64,000 nt of DNA from Scilla litardierei (Eukaryota > Streptophyta > Magnoliopsida > Asparagales > Asparagaceae), in contig CM061140.1 in the NCBI GenBank assembly GCA_030789695.1, positions 86,676,422 through 86,740,421 on the forward strand. Reading direction: 5' to 3'. Every line of letters starts with the position of its first letter. The first letter of the stretch is position 1. The position numbers and the translations under genes are program-made. Below the pieces are notes generated by a model. That model did not search any database and was not told where the DNA came from. It was given only the letters and a program-made list of their open reading frames with translations. Of the stretch, positions 1-10,084 are shown piece by piece.

Positions 1-163
1 GTCAGACTCAGGGTAGTCGGATCCCTCTCTCACAAATGTTATTTTATAATAAATTGTTTATTATTATGGCTTTAAATAAATTTAGTGGGAGAATATAGTT
101 TTATTAAAACCATTAAAACTATACTACGAACATATACTAACTAAAGTATCTATAAAATACAGA

Positions 164-988
164 ATGGATTCGGGACTTAGATACATGGTTGAGAAGAACG
201 TGCTGGATGGAACGAACTACAAAGACTGGCTTAGGAACATCAAGTTGGTCCTTTCCCTAGCCGGAATAGGATACGTATTGTTCGAGGACGCTCCAGATAA
301 GCCGGATGAAGATTCGACCCACGAAGAAAAGGAAGCCTACAAATTGTACCAGAGGGATGCAGAGAAGGCCAGGTGCCTTACTCTGGCTTCGATGACCAAC
401 GAGTTGCAGAGGAAGCATGAACATATGGATGTTCAAAGCATGCTCCTCAACGCACAAGAGTTGTATGGCAAGCGATCAAGAGCTGCCAAGTTCGAGGCCA
501 CTAGCAACCTCTGGGGCACCAAGATGGGGACGGAACCCGTACAGGATCATGTTATCAAGATGATCGGGTACGTGGAGGACGCCGCCCAGTTAGGATTTGT
601 CCTGGACAATGAGATGTCCACGGACATTATCCTAAAGTCTTTGACTCCCGATTTCAAGCCTTTTATAACTGGCTTTATAATGAACAGCCTTGAGACGGAT
701 CTTCCGGGTCTCCTCAATATGCTCCGGCAGTTTGAGGAGATTCATAAGAAGCCGGCTGCACTGGTTGTTGGCTCTGCTACTTCCGACCAGCCGAAAGGCA
801 AAGGAAAGAAGAGGCAGGTCCCACAACCTGCGAAGGCTAAGAATGGGAAGAAGAAGAACAAAGGGGCCCCGTCGAAATCTGAGTGCTTCCATTGCCACAA
901 GATTGGCCACTGGAAGAGGAACTGCAAGATCTATCTTGCAGAGAATAAGAAGGGGCATACTGATGCCTCCACCTCAGGTACAAATTAA
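164..988 (+). CDS. gag: Copia gag polyprotein (capsid plus zinc knuckle), intact
   Basis: This gene encodes the structural Gag protein that packages element RNA into cytoplasmic virus-like particles. The 274-residue frame is open from an ATG in a purine-rich context. Residues of about 10 to 200 resemble the UBN2/gag-polypeptide domain of plant copia elements: an N-terminal GTNYKDW-type motif followed by helical capsid-like sequence. A lysine-rich linker (about 210-238) precedes a CCHC zinc knuckle with C241, C244, H249 and C254. No protease follows, so the protein is free-standing Gag rather than Gag-Pol. It is the only clearly unbroken long retroelement gene in the window, which suggests selection on it or a recent origin. 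A GT...AG pair at 978-1060 could be read as an intron, but splicing there would reach a stop at once. Confidence 0.88.
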   Translation: MDSGLRYMVEKNVLDGTNYKDWLRNIKLVLSLAGIGYVLFEDAPDKPDEDSTHEEKEAYKLYQRDAEKARCLTLASMTNELQRKHEHMDVQSMLLNAQELYGKRSRAAKFEATSNLWGTKMGTEPVQDHVIKMIGYVEDAAQLGFVLDNEMSTDIILKSLTPDFKPFITGFIMNSLETDLPGLLNMLRQFEEIHKKPAALVVGSATSDQPKGKGKKRQVPQPAKAKNGKKKNKGAPSKSECFHCHKIGHWKRNCKIYLAENKKGHTDASTSGTN

Positions 989-2228
989 AATTCAATTAAA
1001 TGCAATTATTTCCATTCATAAAGTATGAGATACTTATAGACATCTGTGTACTGTATACAGGTGGCTGATAAGAACTGGAGATTGGAGAAGTACGGAGATC
1101 GGTCGGCAATTAAAGCAACAGTTGCTGCTGGGACCGCTCAAAGACTTCTGGAGACGCTGATCGTGATGGAGATGATATTTTTCTTATTTGAATAAAATGT
1201 ATCATCTTTAAGGATCGAAAACAATGAATGAGTGCTTTGCACTTAAGGTTTATTTTTGATAAACAAATTAAGGTTCCTTTTATGAACCCGTTGTTTTGGA
1301 ATGGATGTCTCATTTGTTGCAATTGAGATTGAATTGGCTCAAATTCTGTGGATGTGGCTTTTCTGTGATGGTTGCGTATATTTTCGAATAATGGTGTATT
1401 GCTTCGATAATATTGATTTTGAAGCTGACTAAATGTGTGAAGTCAATCAGTAGTCAAGTATAAGTTCCAGGGGGCGTATAAATTGTGTGCAATCACAGTA
1501 AATACGCATATCAAGTTTAACTCGTGATTATCTGCATTTAGTTGTTAAAAGAGTTAATACTAAATGTGGTTAAAGGAATTTGTACAGTGTAGAACGTTTT
1601 GATTGAACGAGTCAATGTCAAGATTCCTTAAAATGATCTTGACTTGACTCATTCGTCAAACCGAATCTGACACTTGTACATTCCATCTAAGGCACTTACC
1701 AAAAGGTTATTTTTGCACATAAATCTAAATATGATTTAGTTATTATGTTGAAGTAATTTAACCAGGTAATTCTCAAAGTCAGTGGGAGCAAGTAAGTATA
1801 CTTAGTTCCGGTTTTTCCGGACTAAGTAAAAAGGATTTTTCACTTTAATGAATCTTCTATATAAATCATTAAGTCAAAATTGTTTTGATTTAATCATATA
1901 TATAGAGACTTAGGGTGTCAAATATGTACTTGACATATTGACACAATAAAGTGGAGTAAGCTAGAACTGACTTACGGAAATGTTAGACCCCACATCTAAA
2001 TCGTATAAGCTAACTGTTAGCTATACAAAGTTAGGAAAATTGATCCAGATCATTTTTCCAAAGGATCAACCCTGTGTGATCAAGAGATGTAATTTCAATC
2101 CATTAAAATTTGTTGTAGATACTTATTAGTAGAACCACTCTTAGGTTTGCCATATCAAATGTCAAAGTGACTGATATGCTATAACGGCATGAGATACCGA
2201 GATAAATAGCCTAAGTGCAAGTGGGAGA
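989..2228 (+). other. A1 internal non-coding spacer with pol stub and polypurine tract
   Basis: This 1.24 kb sits where pol should be. It is AT-rich, stops occur in all frames, and I recognise no domain. At 2189-2209 a short frame (M-R-Y-R-D-K-stop) matches the final residues of A2 pol (M-R-Y-Q-N-K-stop), marking the right edge of the deletion. The polypurine tract AGTGGGAGA (about 2220-2228) directly abuts the LTR and primes plus-strand synthesis in copia elements. The origin of about 1060-2180 is unknown to me. Confidence 0.7.
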
Positions 2229-3540
2229 TGTAGGAAGATATATGCCCATAAGGAAATTTATCTTGATTATACGTCTTGTTCATACCGTATATGGTACGTA
2301 TTATTCTAAGTATAAAACACTTGTATTAATATGCTTAGATAATATCCATAGACTTAGAGTTAGGTCCTTACATATCTAGATGAGATCTCGATTATGAGTA
2401 AGTAAGAGACCGAACAGAAACGTAAGTCTAAAACGGTTCGTGATCATAGATGTGTCGAGAACTGGATATCAACACATCGGATAGATCACTGTGTCTTCGT
2501 CTTACCTTCGGGTAATGATGATCTCATAGTCATTCGACTTGCTGAAGTCGGAGACGAGACACAGGTGCTCATTGGAGAATGAGTTCACTGAACGACCAAG
2601 TTAGAGTTATTAAATGGTTAACTTTAATGATCTGTCTTCAATAACTCTAGGGTGATGATAGGTTAGTTGATCCTTAAGACCTGAAGTCATCTGTACCAAC
2701 CTGTAAGCGGACGGTGTAGCTTAGACCCATGATCTAGCTTCGAGGACCAGTCCTGATGAAAGATCTTAGGTTGGGTTGCACCTTAAGCTCTCAAGGTGAG
2801 TAAGTGACCAAGATGGGATTCGTCACTTCCATTAAAGGGAAGTTAGTGTTATAGGCTCAGTACGGTCTTTATGTTAATCCTCGGCCGGGGTACGTTGCAA
2901 GTTGTACAACGTGTATACAATAAAGACCGCCGTATACTGACCAATGTTGTCTAATAGGGTTGACAGAAAACCATACCCTAGGCCAACATCAAACACAGTC
3001 TTGATGAAGGGATTTTAGCTAACGGAATTCATCTCTGACACAGCCAATGCAAACCCTATGACACTTTTGTCAAAGGGTCGATCACGTTATGATGACTCTG
3101 AAACAGGGACGACAGCTACTGCTCGTAGTGACCGTCGTCTAGGGGTTTCGAGCCCCAACCTGTAGTAAGGTCAGGCTGTAGGGTCTCACACCGAGTAGTA
3201 TTCGTGTCTTAGTAATAGGAATATAGAATAGAGAGAAATGTCATTTGATGATATTCACAAGTTAAGTTGTGAAAGTTAGTCGCATTAGCAATAGGGACTT
3301 AACGTTGCATTAGATGCTAACTTTAACTAAACGTGTTGTAAATTAGTTACGACGAATTTAGTAGGAACAAACTTGTTGGAAAGGGTTACCTGGATGACGG
3401 GATCGTCCCGGTCTAAACACAGGTTCAAACCGTGTCCAAATCGGAGCTCAAACGAGCCCAGAAACGCAGAAAGAGTCCAAGGGGAAGTGGGTTAGACCCA
3501 CTGGGCCAAAAGGCCCATGTGCAAAGGCAAACGGGCGTGA

Positions 3541-3956
3541 CCCGCTGCAGCAGCGGGCATGGCCCGCTGTGTGCAGCGGGCGGGCACCCGCTGCACAGCG
3601 GGCGTGGCCCGCTGCACGCAGCGGGCCAGCGCCCGCTGCAAGCGGGCGCGGCCCGCTGCTGCAGCGGGCCCGCGCCCGCTGTTGCAGCGGGCGCCGCCCG
3701 CTGCTTGCAGCGGGCTTGCAGCGGGCACGGCCCGCCCGCAGCGGCGGGCGCCCGCCCGCAGCGGCGGGCGCCCGCCCGCAGCGGCGGGCGCCCGCCCGCA
3801 GCGGCGGGCGCCCGCCCGCAGCGGCGGTCGCCCGCCCGCAGCGGCGGTCGCCCGCCCGCCGCAGCGGCGCCCGCCCGCCCGCCGCAGCGGCGGGCGGGCG
3901 GCCCGCCCTTGCCCCCCTTGGGCGGGCGCGCCCGCTAAGTCTAGCGGGCGCGCCCG
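3541..3956. repeat. GCGGGC/CCCGCTGC palindromic array in A1 LTR
   Basis: About 415 bp of nearly pure G+C built from alternating GCGGGC and CCCGCTGC blocks, each pair able to form a hairpin. Toward the right the unit becomes a simple direct repeat GCCCGCCCGCAGCGGCGG. Long open frames on both strands here encode only low-complexity Ala/Arg/Pro/Gly and are by-products of composition. The array lies about 330 bp upstream of the LTR TATA box, that is in U3. The A2 LTRs carry a shorter version at the same place. Confidence 0.9.
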
Positions 3957-4283
3957 CAACTTAAGTCAATTAGGGTTTTTGAAAACCCTAATGACGGCTA
4001 CGAATTTGGTGTAAATTGCTAAACTTTGAGCAATTGTTTGAGGGGTCAAACGAAGTCGAAATTCGTCACCGTCAGTTCCTACGCGTTCACCATTCCAAGC
4101 TTTTCTGATTGATAGCTTGTTTGGTGTCTGAAGTTTAGTATGTGAGGAGAATTAATTAGTTAAAGTTTGACTTTGTGAAAGGCTAACTTTAAAGTTGAAA
4201 TTAAGCCAAATGGCTTAATTGAATTTTCTCTTCATGGGAATTGTCCCACATTGCCCGCAACGAGAAGTTGAGTGCTCACTCCC

Positions 4284-4292
4284 TATATAAAT
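4284..4292 (+). promoter_or_regulatory. TATA box of A1 LTR
   Basis: CCCTATATAAATAGGGG lies 330 bp after the GC array and about 600 bp before the LTR end, the usual place for the U3/R promoter. The A2 LTRs have the same TATATAAATAGG core on the minus strand at 23709-23718 and 30540-30548. Confidence 0.65.
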
Positions 4293-4890
4293 AGGGGTGC
4301 ACTCTCCTCGTTGAAAAACACACCAGTCAACGATCGGGTAGCTCCAAATTATTGAGCAAGCTCGGTCCGCGACTAAATCTCTCTCTCTACTTTCCTATTC
4401 TCTGGAGTAGTCCTAGCACGACTACGAAAGGGGTTTGGATCCGATCCGGACGTCTAAGACGCGGGTTTCTTCTCAAGTGAAACTTTCTACCGCGTGTGAT
4501 CGGCTCGGAGGCGAAAGCGGCTCGGGCGGATCGGTGCGAGGGTGCGAGGCGGCTCGGGGAGATCGGGTCAACGCGGCTCGGCTACGAGGAGCTTCTCAAG
4601 ACGGTGCGGTACATCTTGCCTGCTCCAGGGCCAAGATTCCGGGTATGTGGTTAAGCATTTTAGTGTAGATTTTATTAGTCGCTTAGTGTAGATCCTTCTT
4701 GGAGTGGTCAGACCCACTCCAAGTCGGCATAGATCGGGCTGGGTTCTGGTTCCCCAGAGCCTAGTTAAATTGTTTAGCTAGTCTAGAAATTAAGATTTCT
4801 GTTTTTCCGCTGCGCCTATGTGCCTCCGTGGTCCGTCCGACTTAGGACGGATACGGATCCGAGCTCTGGGGGTCCGCCAAAACCCCAACA

Positions 4891-6832
4891 CAAGTTGCAT
4901 TTTAAAATTGGGTTCGAGCAGAAAGTAACATGTGATCATTTTCAAGTATTTTGCAAAAATAAATCTAGCAGTTCTATCATCAATTCTAGAAAAGCATAAA
5001 AGCAGCAACTAAAGTCTCATTCCTTGCCTGAAAGATTCCGGCAAGGATGTATCCCAGCAGGGTCTGGGTCAACCAACGGATCTACGGAACCTCAACATGG
5101 TGCGAAAGCTACACTGGCGTCGGGTAGCGACGCCAGGGGTTGGGTTCCGGTTGCTCAACGGTACGAAACGACGGGTACTCTGCCAATAAAATACGAGCAC
5201 GATTAAATTCGTAACGACGGAACTAGATTTATTAGACAACCCTGAAACGTCTAGTGATCCAATTTTAATTAAGTTCGCTCTCCTAAGATGGGTTGCACAT
5301 CAAAATTAACGTTACTAGCATGCTATCATCATATTATTAAGTAATCCTCTTGCTAGTTAGATAAGGTCGCTAGTACAATAAGTATACAACATGCAGCAAG
5401 GTTTAGCGCTCTCTTATATTCCTAATTAACATAGTTAACTTATACCAAACTTAAAATATAATTTCTGACTTAATAATCTAGTAACACGTATTAATATAGT
5501 TACCGACTTAAAATATAACCCCTAGGATCAGCTTGTTATACAAAAAGCCCTAGCTGGAGCAAACAAAAGATAGAATAATGTTAACATATAAAAACATACA
5601 CAGCTAACAAAAGATCATTACAAATCCATATATTCATATTATCCCTAACTGGGTCAGACCAGTACTAGGTTAACTAGTCCTAATTTTTAAAAGAACTTAA
5701 TTAACATGTTATTAACAGCTATCTATCCCAGCAGAATAATAGAAACTAAACTAACCTTAAGCTTAAGTATAAAATTATCCTAACATCAAACATGCAGCTA
5801 ACCTCTTCTAGGCTTCCTCCTCGTTGTTGCAGGTGGGAGAGCGAGGGGACGCCGGCGGCTGATAGGGAAACGTGGGAAGGTCTCAGACGGTGGCAGCGGG
5901 GCTGTCGAGCTTCGTCACCGGGGGAGGAAGCGTCGCAGTGACGCGATGGAGGTTGCTGCTACAAAAACAGCGGCTAAGGCTCTCTCTCTGGCGGTGCTCC
6001 GGTGGTGATCGGAGGCCCAAGGCGGCGCAGCAGTCAGAGGTGGGTCGGGGCGGCTGTTGTGACGGCGCTGCGGCGGTGCAGTGAGTGCCATTCGCTGCTG
6101 CAAGCTGTAGCAGCAGAAAACGGGGGTTCGGGGCGGGGGCGTTGCCGTGGGTGAGTAGGGAGGCCGGACGGCGGAAGAGAGCCGTCGTCGGGCCCGAGTG
6201 CGGGTCGGAGGAGGAACGCCGTGGACTGGGCGTGGGGGTCGGGCGAGTTGACGTGGGGAAGACGAGGTAGGGAGGCGGCTGTGAGGTGTTTCAGCGGGCT
6301 TGGGCAGAGGCGCCGGAGATCGGTGCGGGGATGTGCTGTAGCGGAGAAACAGCGGCACAGGCGATGGAGGGGAGCCGGAGAGATGGTCGGAGGGGCTTGT
6401 GGAGGCCGCCGACGAGAGCTAGGCCGGAGATAAGGGAAAGGCATCGCTCGGGCCTCTCGCGTGGATGAAAGAAGGGAGGCGGCGGCTTGTTTCTTTTGTT
6501 GCTGTGAAAGCTTTTTAGGGTTAGGTTTTTATATTTATATACACAGAAGTGGGGTGGCCTAGGTTTCATTTAGGTGAGGAAAAGTAGGGTTGTTGAGGAT
6601 TGTACAAAGCCAGCACGTGATGGCCTACTAGCCTTAGGGTTATATATATTAAAGTGTGGTTGAAGGAAGCAAGGGTTTATATATAAAAAAATATAATGGT
6701 TAGGGATTGTAGCATTGTTTTAGCTTAGGGTTCTCGCCTAGTGTGCTGAAGATTGATAGCTGGGTGTGCGGCCTAGTGATGGTTCAAATGTGGGCTGGGG
6801 TTTAATAGGGATGAATATATCAGGAAGGGTTG
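4891..6832 (-). mobile_element. LTR of element F (B-like), part between A1 and E
   Basis: Read on the minus strand this continues the LTR that starts TGTAACGACC at 14897 and is interrupted by E. Its layout follows the B LTR: AT-rich start, TATA box (about 6529-6541), a GC-rich CpG-dense stretch (about 5820-6480), a conserved stem-loop block (5102-5143) and an AT-rich end. A1 cuts it at 4890, before the LTR end is reached. Open frames in the GC-rich stretch have no recognisable domain and are not called as genes. The last five bases, GGTTG, are the left copy of E's TSD. Confidence 0.72.
5102..5143 (-). other. Conserved stem-loop block shared by F and B LTRs
   Basis: The palindrome CTGGCGTCG...CGACGCCAG (5114-5136) sits in a block of about 42 bp that is nearly identical to B LTR positions 21729-21770 and 48874-48915 in opposite orientation, although the flanking LTR sequence has diverged strongly. 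In all copies it lies in the transcribed part of the LTR and is followed (sense direction) by GTTGAGGT, which could be a splice donor. Conservation suggests an RNA structure or leader element; its function is unknown to me. Confidence 0.6.
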
Positions 6833-7439
6833 TGTTGGATATGGAAGACGTTAGTACACCCTTGTAGGGGATGTACGAGGGAATACGGACCTCGAACGTC
6901 GCGTACACGAAGTCGTACGCAAAGGGAATATGTTCCCTTGCGGAGAGGATCTCTAGATTGATGGGAAAGTCGCATTATATGAGCATAAGTGCATGCGACA
7001 TGTGGCTAATAAAGGGGTAATATCTTAAGCTAATATTGTACCATGCATATGGTACAACTTAAGCTTATAATATGCCATGTACGATGGTACACCTTAGTTA
7101 AATTGTTCCAAAGGAACAATTGCTCCTAAAATAACTACCTTGGGGGCTATAAATAAGACCCAAGGGTTAGCCATTTTTCTTACATCTTTTGCATGGTATT
7201 CATGCATGCATCTTCATCCTAGCGAAGCTCTGCCGAAATACTTCCTCTCCCTCTATCCAAGTTCTTAATCTAAAGTAGAGATTTAGATTGTGGATTTAGT
7301 AGCCTTACTCCGTTCGTGAGAAGACTCGATCCGTCGTGGCGAATCCGAAGGCAAAGTTCCGAGACTACCGTGCCGCATACGCAAGCGTAAGTCTCAACTT
7401 TATTTATCGATCCTAACTCTGTTTTGCCAGGATCCTACA
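6833..7439 (+). repeat. 5' LTR of E
   Basis: Begins TGTTGGATATGG and ends GGATCCTACA. It contains the inverted pair GGTACAACTTAAGCTT/ TAAGCTAATATTGTACC near 7020-7060 and a TATA box (TATAAATA, 7148-7155). The 3' copy at 13936-14542 has the same length with about seven substitutions. Confidence 0.95.
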
Positions 7440-7440
7440 T

Positions 7441-7453
7441 TGGTATCGGAGCC
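7441..7453 (+). other. Primer binding site of E (initiator tRNA-Met type)
   Basis: TGGTATCGGAGCC begins two bases after the 5' LTR end. This is the usual plant copia primer site, complementary to the 3' end of initiator methionine tRNA, where reverse transcription starts. Confidence 0.9.
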
Positions 7454-9223
7454 ATACGGGTTCGCCCCGGAGAAACTATGAACGAGTCGTTGTCTTTTTC
7501 ACGGATGGGTATCCTACCATTACGGATATGGTAGGAACGCTTCGTGACGGAGAGAACGCAGCGGTTGTTCTTTTCACGTTAGGGTCTTCTGTCATTACGG
7601 ATATGGCAGGAACTCTCCGTGACGGGAAGAACCGACCGTTCATATCGTCAAACTCGCTCTCTTCATGGATGCTGAGTCTCCATTCATAGGGAATGGGCGC
7701 TCTCTTCATGTGGAGCGCGTAGTTTACGAATTTTTGAAGTGGGTTCATTTTTTGGCACACGGCCATTGGAGGACAACTACTTCCTCGACGAACGGGTGCT
7801 TCACCGGAGAAGAAGGTGGTGGTTATTCCCATCGGGGAAGATGAATTTTTTGTGCATGTGCACCATGACCAAATTGGCTATGAAGGCCATGCACCCCCCT
7901 CCCCATGCGGAGGGGGTTGACTACGGCCAATAACCACCGCGGCAACCCCCTCCGGCGGGGGTGCGCGGCCACCCATGAAAGGGGAAACCGGCCATGGCCA
8001 AAGGGCCATGGCCGGTCAAGGCAAAAATGCCATGGCCGGGCCAGGCCAGGGCCTGGCCCCCCCGGCCGAGGCCAGGGCAGGGGCCCTGGCCCCGGCCAGG
8101 GCCCGGCCACCCTGGCAGAGGCCAGGGCAGCGCCCTGGCCTCAGGCCAGGGCCCGGCCGCCCTGGCAGAGGCCAGGGCAGGCGCCCTGGCCCCGGCCAGG
8201 GCCCGGCCGCCCTGGCCGAGGCCAGGGCAGGGGCCCTGGCCCCAGGCCAGGGCCCGGCCGCCCTGGCCGAGGCCAGGGCAGGGGCCCTGGCCCCGGCCAG
8301 GGCCCGGCCGCCCTGGCCGAGGCCAGGGCAGGGGCCCTGGCCCCGGCCAGGGCCCGGCCGCCCTGGCCGAGGCCAGGGCAGGGGCCCTGGCCCCGGCCAG
8401 GGCCCGGCCGCCCTGGCCGAGGCCAGGGCAGGGGCCCTGGCCCCGGCCGGGGGCCTCTGGCCTAGGCCAGGCCAGGCAGAGGCCTGGCAGGCCTCTGGTT
8501 GAGGCCAGGCTGGTGGCCAGGCCGGCCCTGGCGGTGGCCAGGGCTGCCGCAGGCCGTCCCTGGCCGGCCAGGGCAGGGGCCCTGGCCGGGAGTGAAGAAA
8601 ACCAGATTTTGGTCGACCAATTTTGGTGTTTTGGTCGACCAATTCGGCAAAAGGCCTTGGTTGAACATGAACGTGCCAACTAGCCCATACGGGGCCAAAC
8701 AACAGTCGTCTGCATCAAAATTCTCTCATACGGGGGGAAACGCCTGGATCCATACGGAAGCCGGCGACGATAATTTACAGAAGAATCCCCAAAAAGGGGG
8801 ATCCGACTTAGGCACGGCTACGGCTCATTCCCGACAAATGGTCAGGAAGTGTCGAATATTTCACTAGTATCATAATGGTACTAAGTTGAAATATAATATC
8901 TGAAAAATACGTTTTCAAACTCGTTTTCCACTGCTAGTACTATAAGAGTACTATTGTTTGATAAGTGATGGGGGAATATTGAAGGTTGTTCTAGATGGTG
9001 ATTGGAATCGTAGAGACCTTTTCGATTCTAGAACAACATCTTCAATATTTTTCGAAAGTAACTTATCAAATATAATATAATTCCAAGTGGGATTTGAATT
9101 TTAGAACTATCCAAATGGGATATTCTATTTTCATTTCAAGTGGGAGTTATATTTTAAGAGTTTTTATGCAATGTTTTGATCAAACCTTCGGTTTTATGTC
9201 TTTTGCAGCATTTTAAAAGTAAA
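7454..9223 (+). other. E 5' leader, non-coding, with GC array
   Basis: A 1.77 kb leader between primer site and gag. About 7480-7640 contains two copies of a roughly 95-bp duplicated block (GGATATGGTAGGAAC / GGATATGGCAGGAAC). 7990-8590 is the GC array described separately. 8610-8643 contains two copies of the palindrome TTGGTCGACCAA. 8950-9060 contains an inverted pair around TTCTAGAACAAC. No recognisable protein is encoded. Confidence 0.75.
7990..8590. repeat. 50-bp GC-rich tandem array (CCCTGGCC/GGCCAGGG) in E leader
   Basis: About eight to ten head-to-tail units of about 50 bp, each containing CCCTGGCCGAGGCCAGGG and CCCTGGCCCCGGCCAGGG, so every unit holds two near-perfect hairpins. The central units (about 8160-8450) are almost identical, the outer ones degenerate. 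Long open frames on both strands read as Gly/Pro/Ala/Arg repeats and are composition artefacts. It lies in the transcribed leader, unlike the A-family array which is upstream of the TATA box. Confidence 0.92.
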
Positions 9224-10084
9224 ATGTCTTCCGCTTCAAAGAATATCGTCGCTGAGTTAAACAGAGGTGAAAAACTCAACGACGATAATTACAAGCTTTG
9301 GTCCATTAAGATACAATACGTTTTAGAGGAGCAAGAAGTGCTCGAAACTCTAAAGAACGTAATGATTGAACCCGAGTTGGGCACTACGGCCCAACACAGA
9401 CGAGACAAGGAAGCTTTTGATGCTTGGTCTCGGAAGAACAAGATAGCGCGCATTACGTTATTAAGCAGTATGGCTGATGACATAATCTTCTGAGAACATG
9501 ACCAAGCCATGGACATATGGTCCAAACTAGAGGAGAAGTTCGGTGGCACATCGGTGTCCAAACTTCGCGCCTTAACTATAAGGTTCGATTCATATAAGAA
9601 ATGTCCAGATCATTCCATGGGGAAACATCTGCGACATATGGCGAACCTTATCTCGGAGTTAAAGGACGCAGGTCATGTGCTCACTGATGAGCAACAAATC
9701 CAAGCAGTCATACGTTCCCTACCAAATGGGTGGGATCAGATGAAGATGCATCTCACTCATAATGAGAGCATCAAGACCTTCAACGATGTTTCCAAGCACC
9801 TCGAATTAGAGGAAGAGCGGCTTGCGGCTGCCAAGCCAAGTGCAGAAGTGCACATGGTTGCTAGTTCCTCACACGGGGGAAAGAAACGTAAAGATCGTTC
9901 GAAGTCTTCTAATGAACGTAATAAGCAACCTGAGTCTACCAAGGAACCCAAACATAAGGGTGTGCACAAGAAATGGCACAAGAAGAAAGACTTGAAAAGG
10001 ATCAAGTGCTTCGAGTGCAACAAGCTCGGTCACTATGCTCGTTCGTGTACGAGTGGAAGTGACGAGGTGCCACCGACCACATAG
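9224..10084 (+). pseudogene. gag: Copia gag of E, one nonsense break
   Basis: The reading frame begins at the ATG at 9224 (M-S-S-A-S-K), just after a TTTGCAG-type sequence. The N-terminus has the DDNYKLWSIKIQ motif of copia Gag. A TGA at 9491-9493 interrupts the frame, which then continues without shift to 10084 (I-W-S-K-L-E-E-K-F, then the LISELKDAGH region typical of the family). A lysine-rich stretch precedes a CCHC knuckle (C-F-E-C, G-H, C) near 10009-10050. The stop fits a CGA to TGA change. The end is abnormal: the sequence passes from the knuckle tail straight into the region that should follow the protease. Confidence 0.88.

Larger units (their letters stand above)
1..4890 (+). mobile_element. 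Ty1/copia element A1, 3' part (gag-only)
   Basis: The 5' LTR and leader lie left of the window. What is visible runs gag, about 1.2 kb of non-coding DNA, polypurine tract and 3' LTR. No protease, integrase, RT or RNase H is present, but seven codons before a stop at 2189-2209 match the last codons of the pol gene of element A2, and the polypurine tract is the same as A2's. A1 therefore looks like a pol-deleted member of the A2 family, similar to the non-autonomous class called TR-GAG. It is inserted into LTR F, whose sequence resumes at 4891. The TSD cannot be checked because the other end is outside the window. Confidence 0.85.
2229..4890 (+). repeat. 3' LTR of copia A1
   Basis: The LTR begins TGTAGGAAG after the polypurine tract and ends CCCCAACA. 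At 2662 bp it is long for a copia LTR. It aligns in outline with the A2 LTRs (reverse strand): similar first 60 bp, a GC-rich array in the middle, a TATA box beyond it, and a shared GTCCGACTTAGGACG block near the end. Divergence from A2 is clear by eye, so A1 is a sister subfamily rather than the same insertion burst. Confidence 0.85.

Noticed and set aside
978..1060. Possible GT-AG intron at the end of A1 gag
   Set aside because: Splicing would join into an immediate in-frame stop and adds no recognisable coding sequence.
3432..4014. Several overlapping open frames on both strands, 130-170 residues, Ala/Arg/Pro/Gly-rich
   Set aside because: They are produced by the GCGGGC/CCCGCTGC array, which lacks stop codons in most frames. 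Low complexity and no domain.
5872..6569. Open frames in a CpG-rich region resembling a gene 5' end
   Set aside because: The region lies inside LTR F, between its TATA box and conserved stem-loop, and matches the layout of the B LTR. No domain in any frame.
7823..8867. Overlapping frames of up to 252 residues in the E leader
   Set aside because: Composition artefacts of the 50-bp GC array; the same repeat is open in several frames on both strands.
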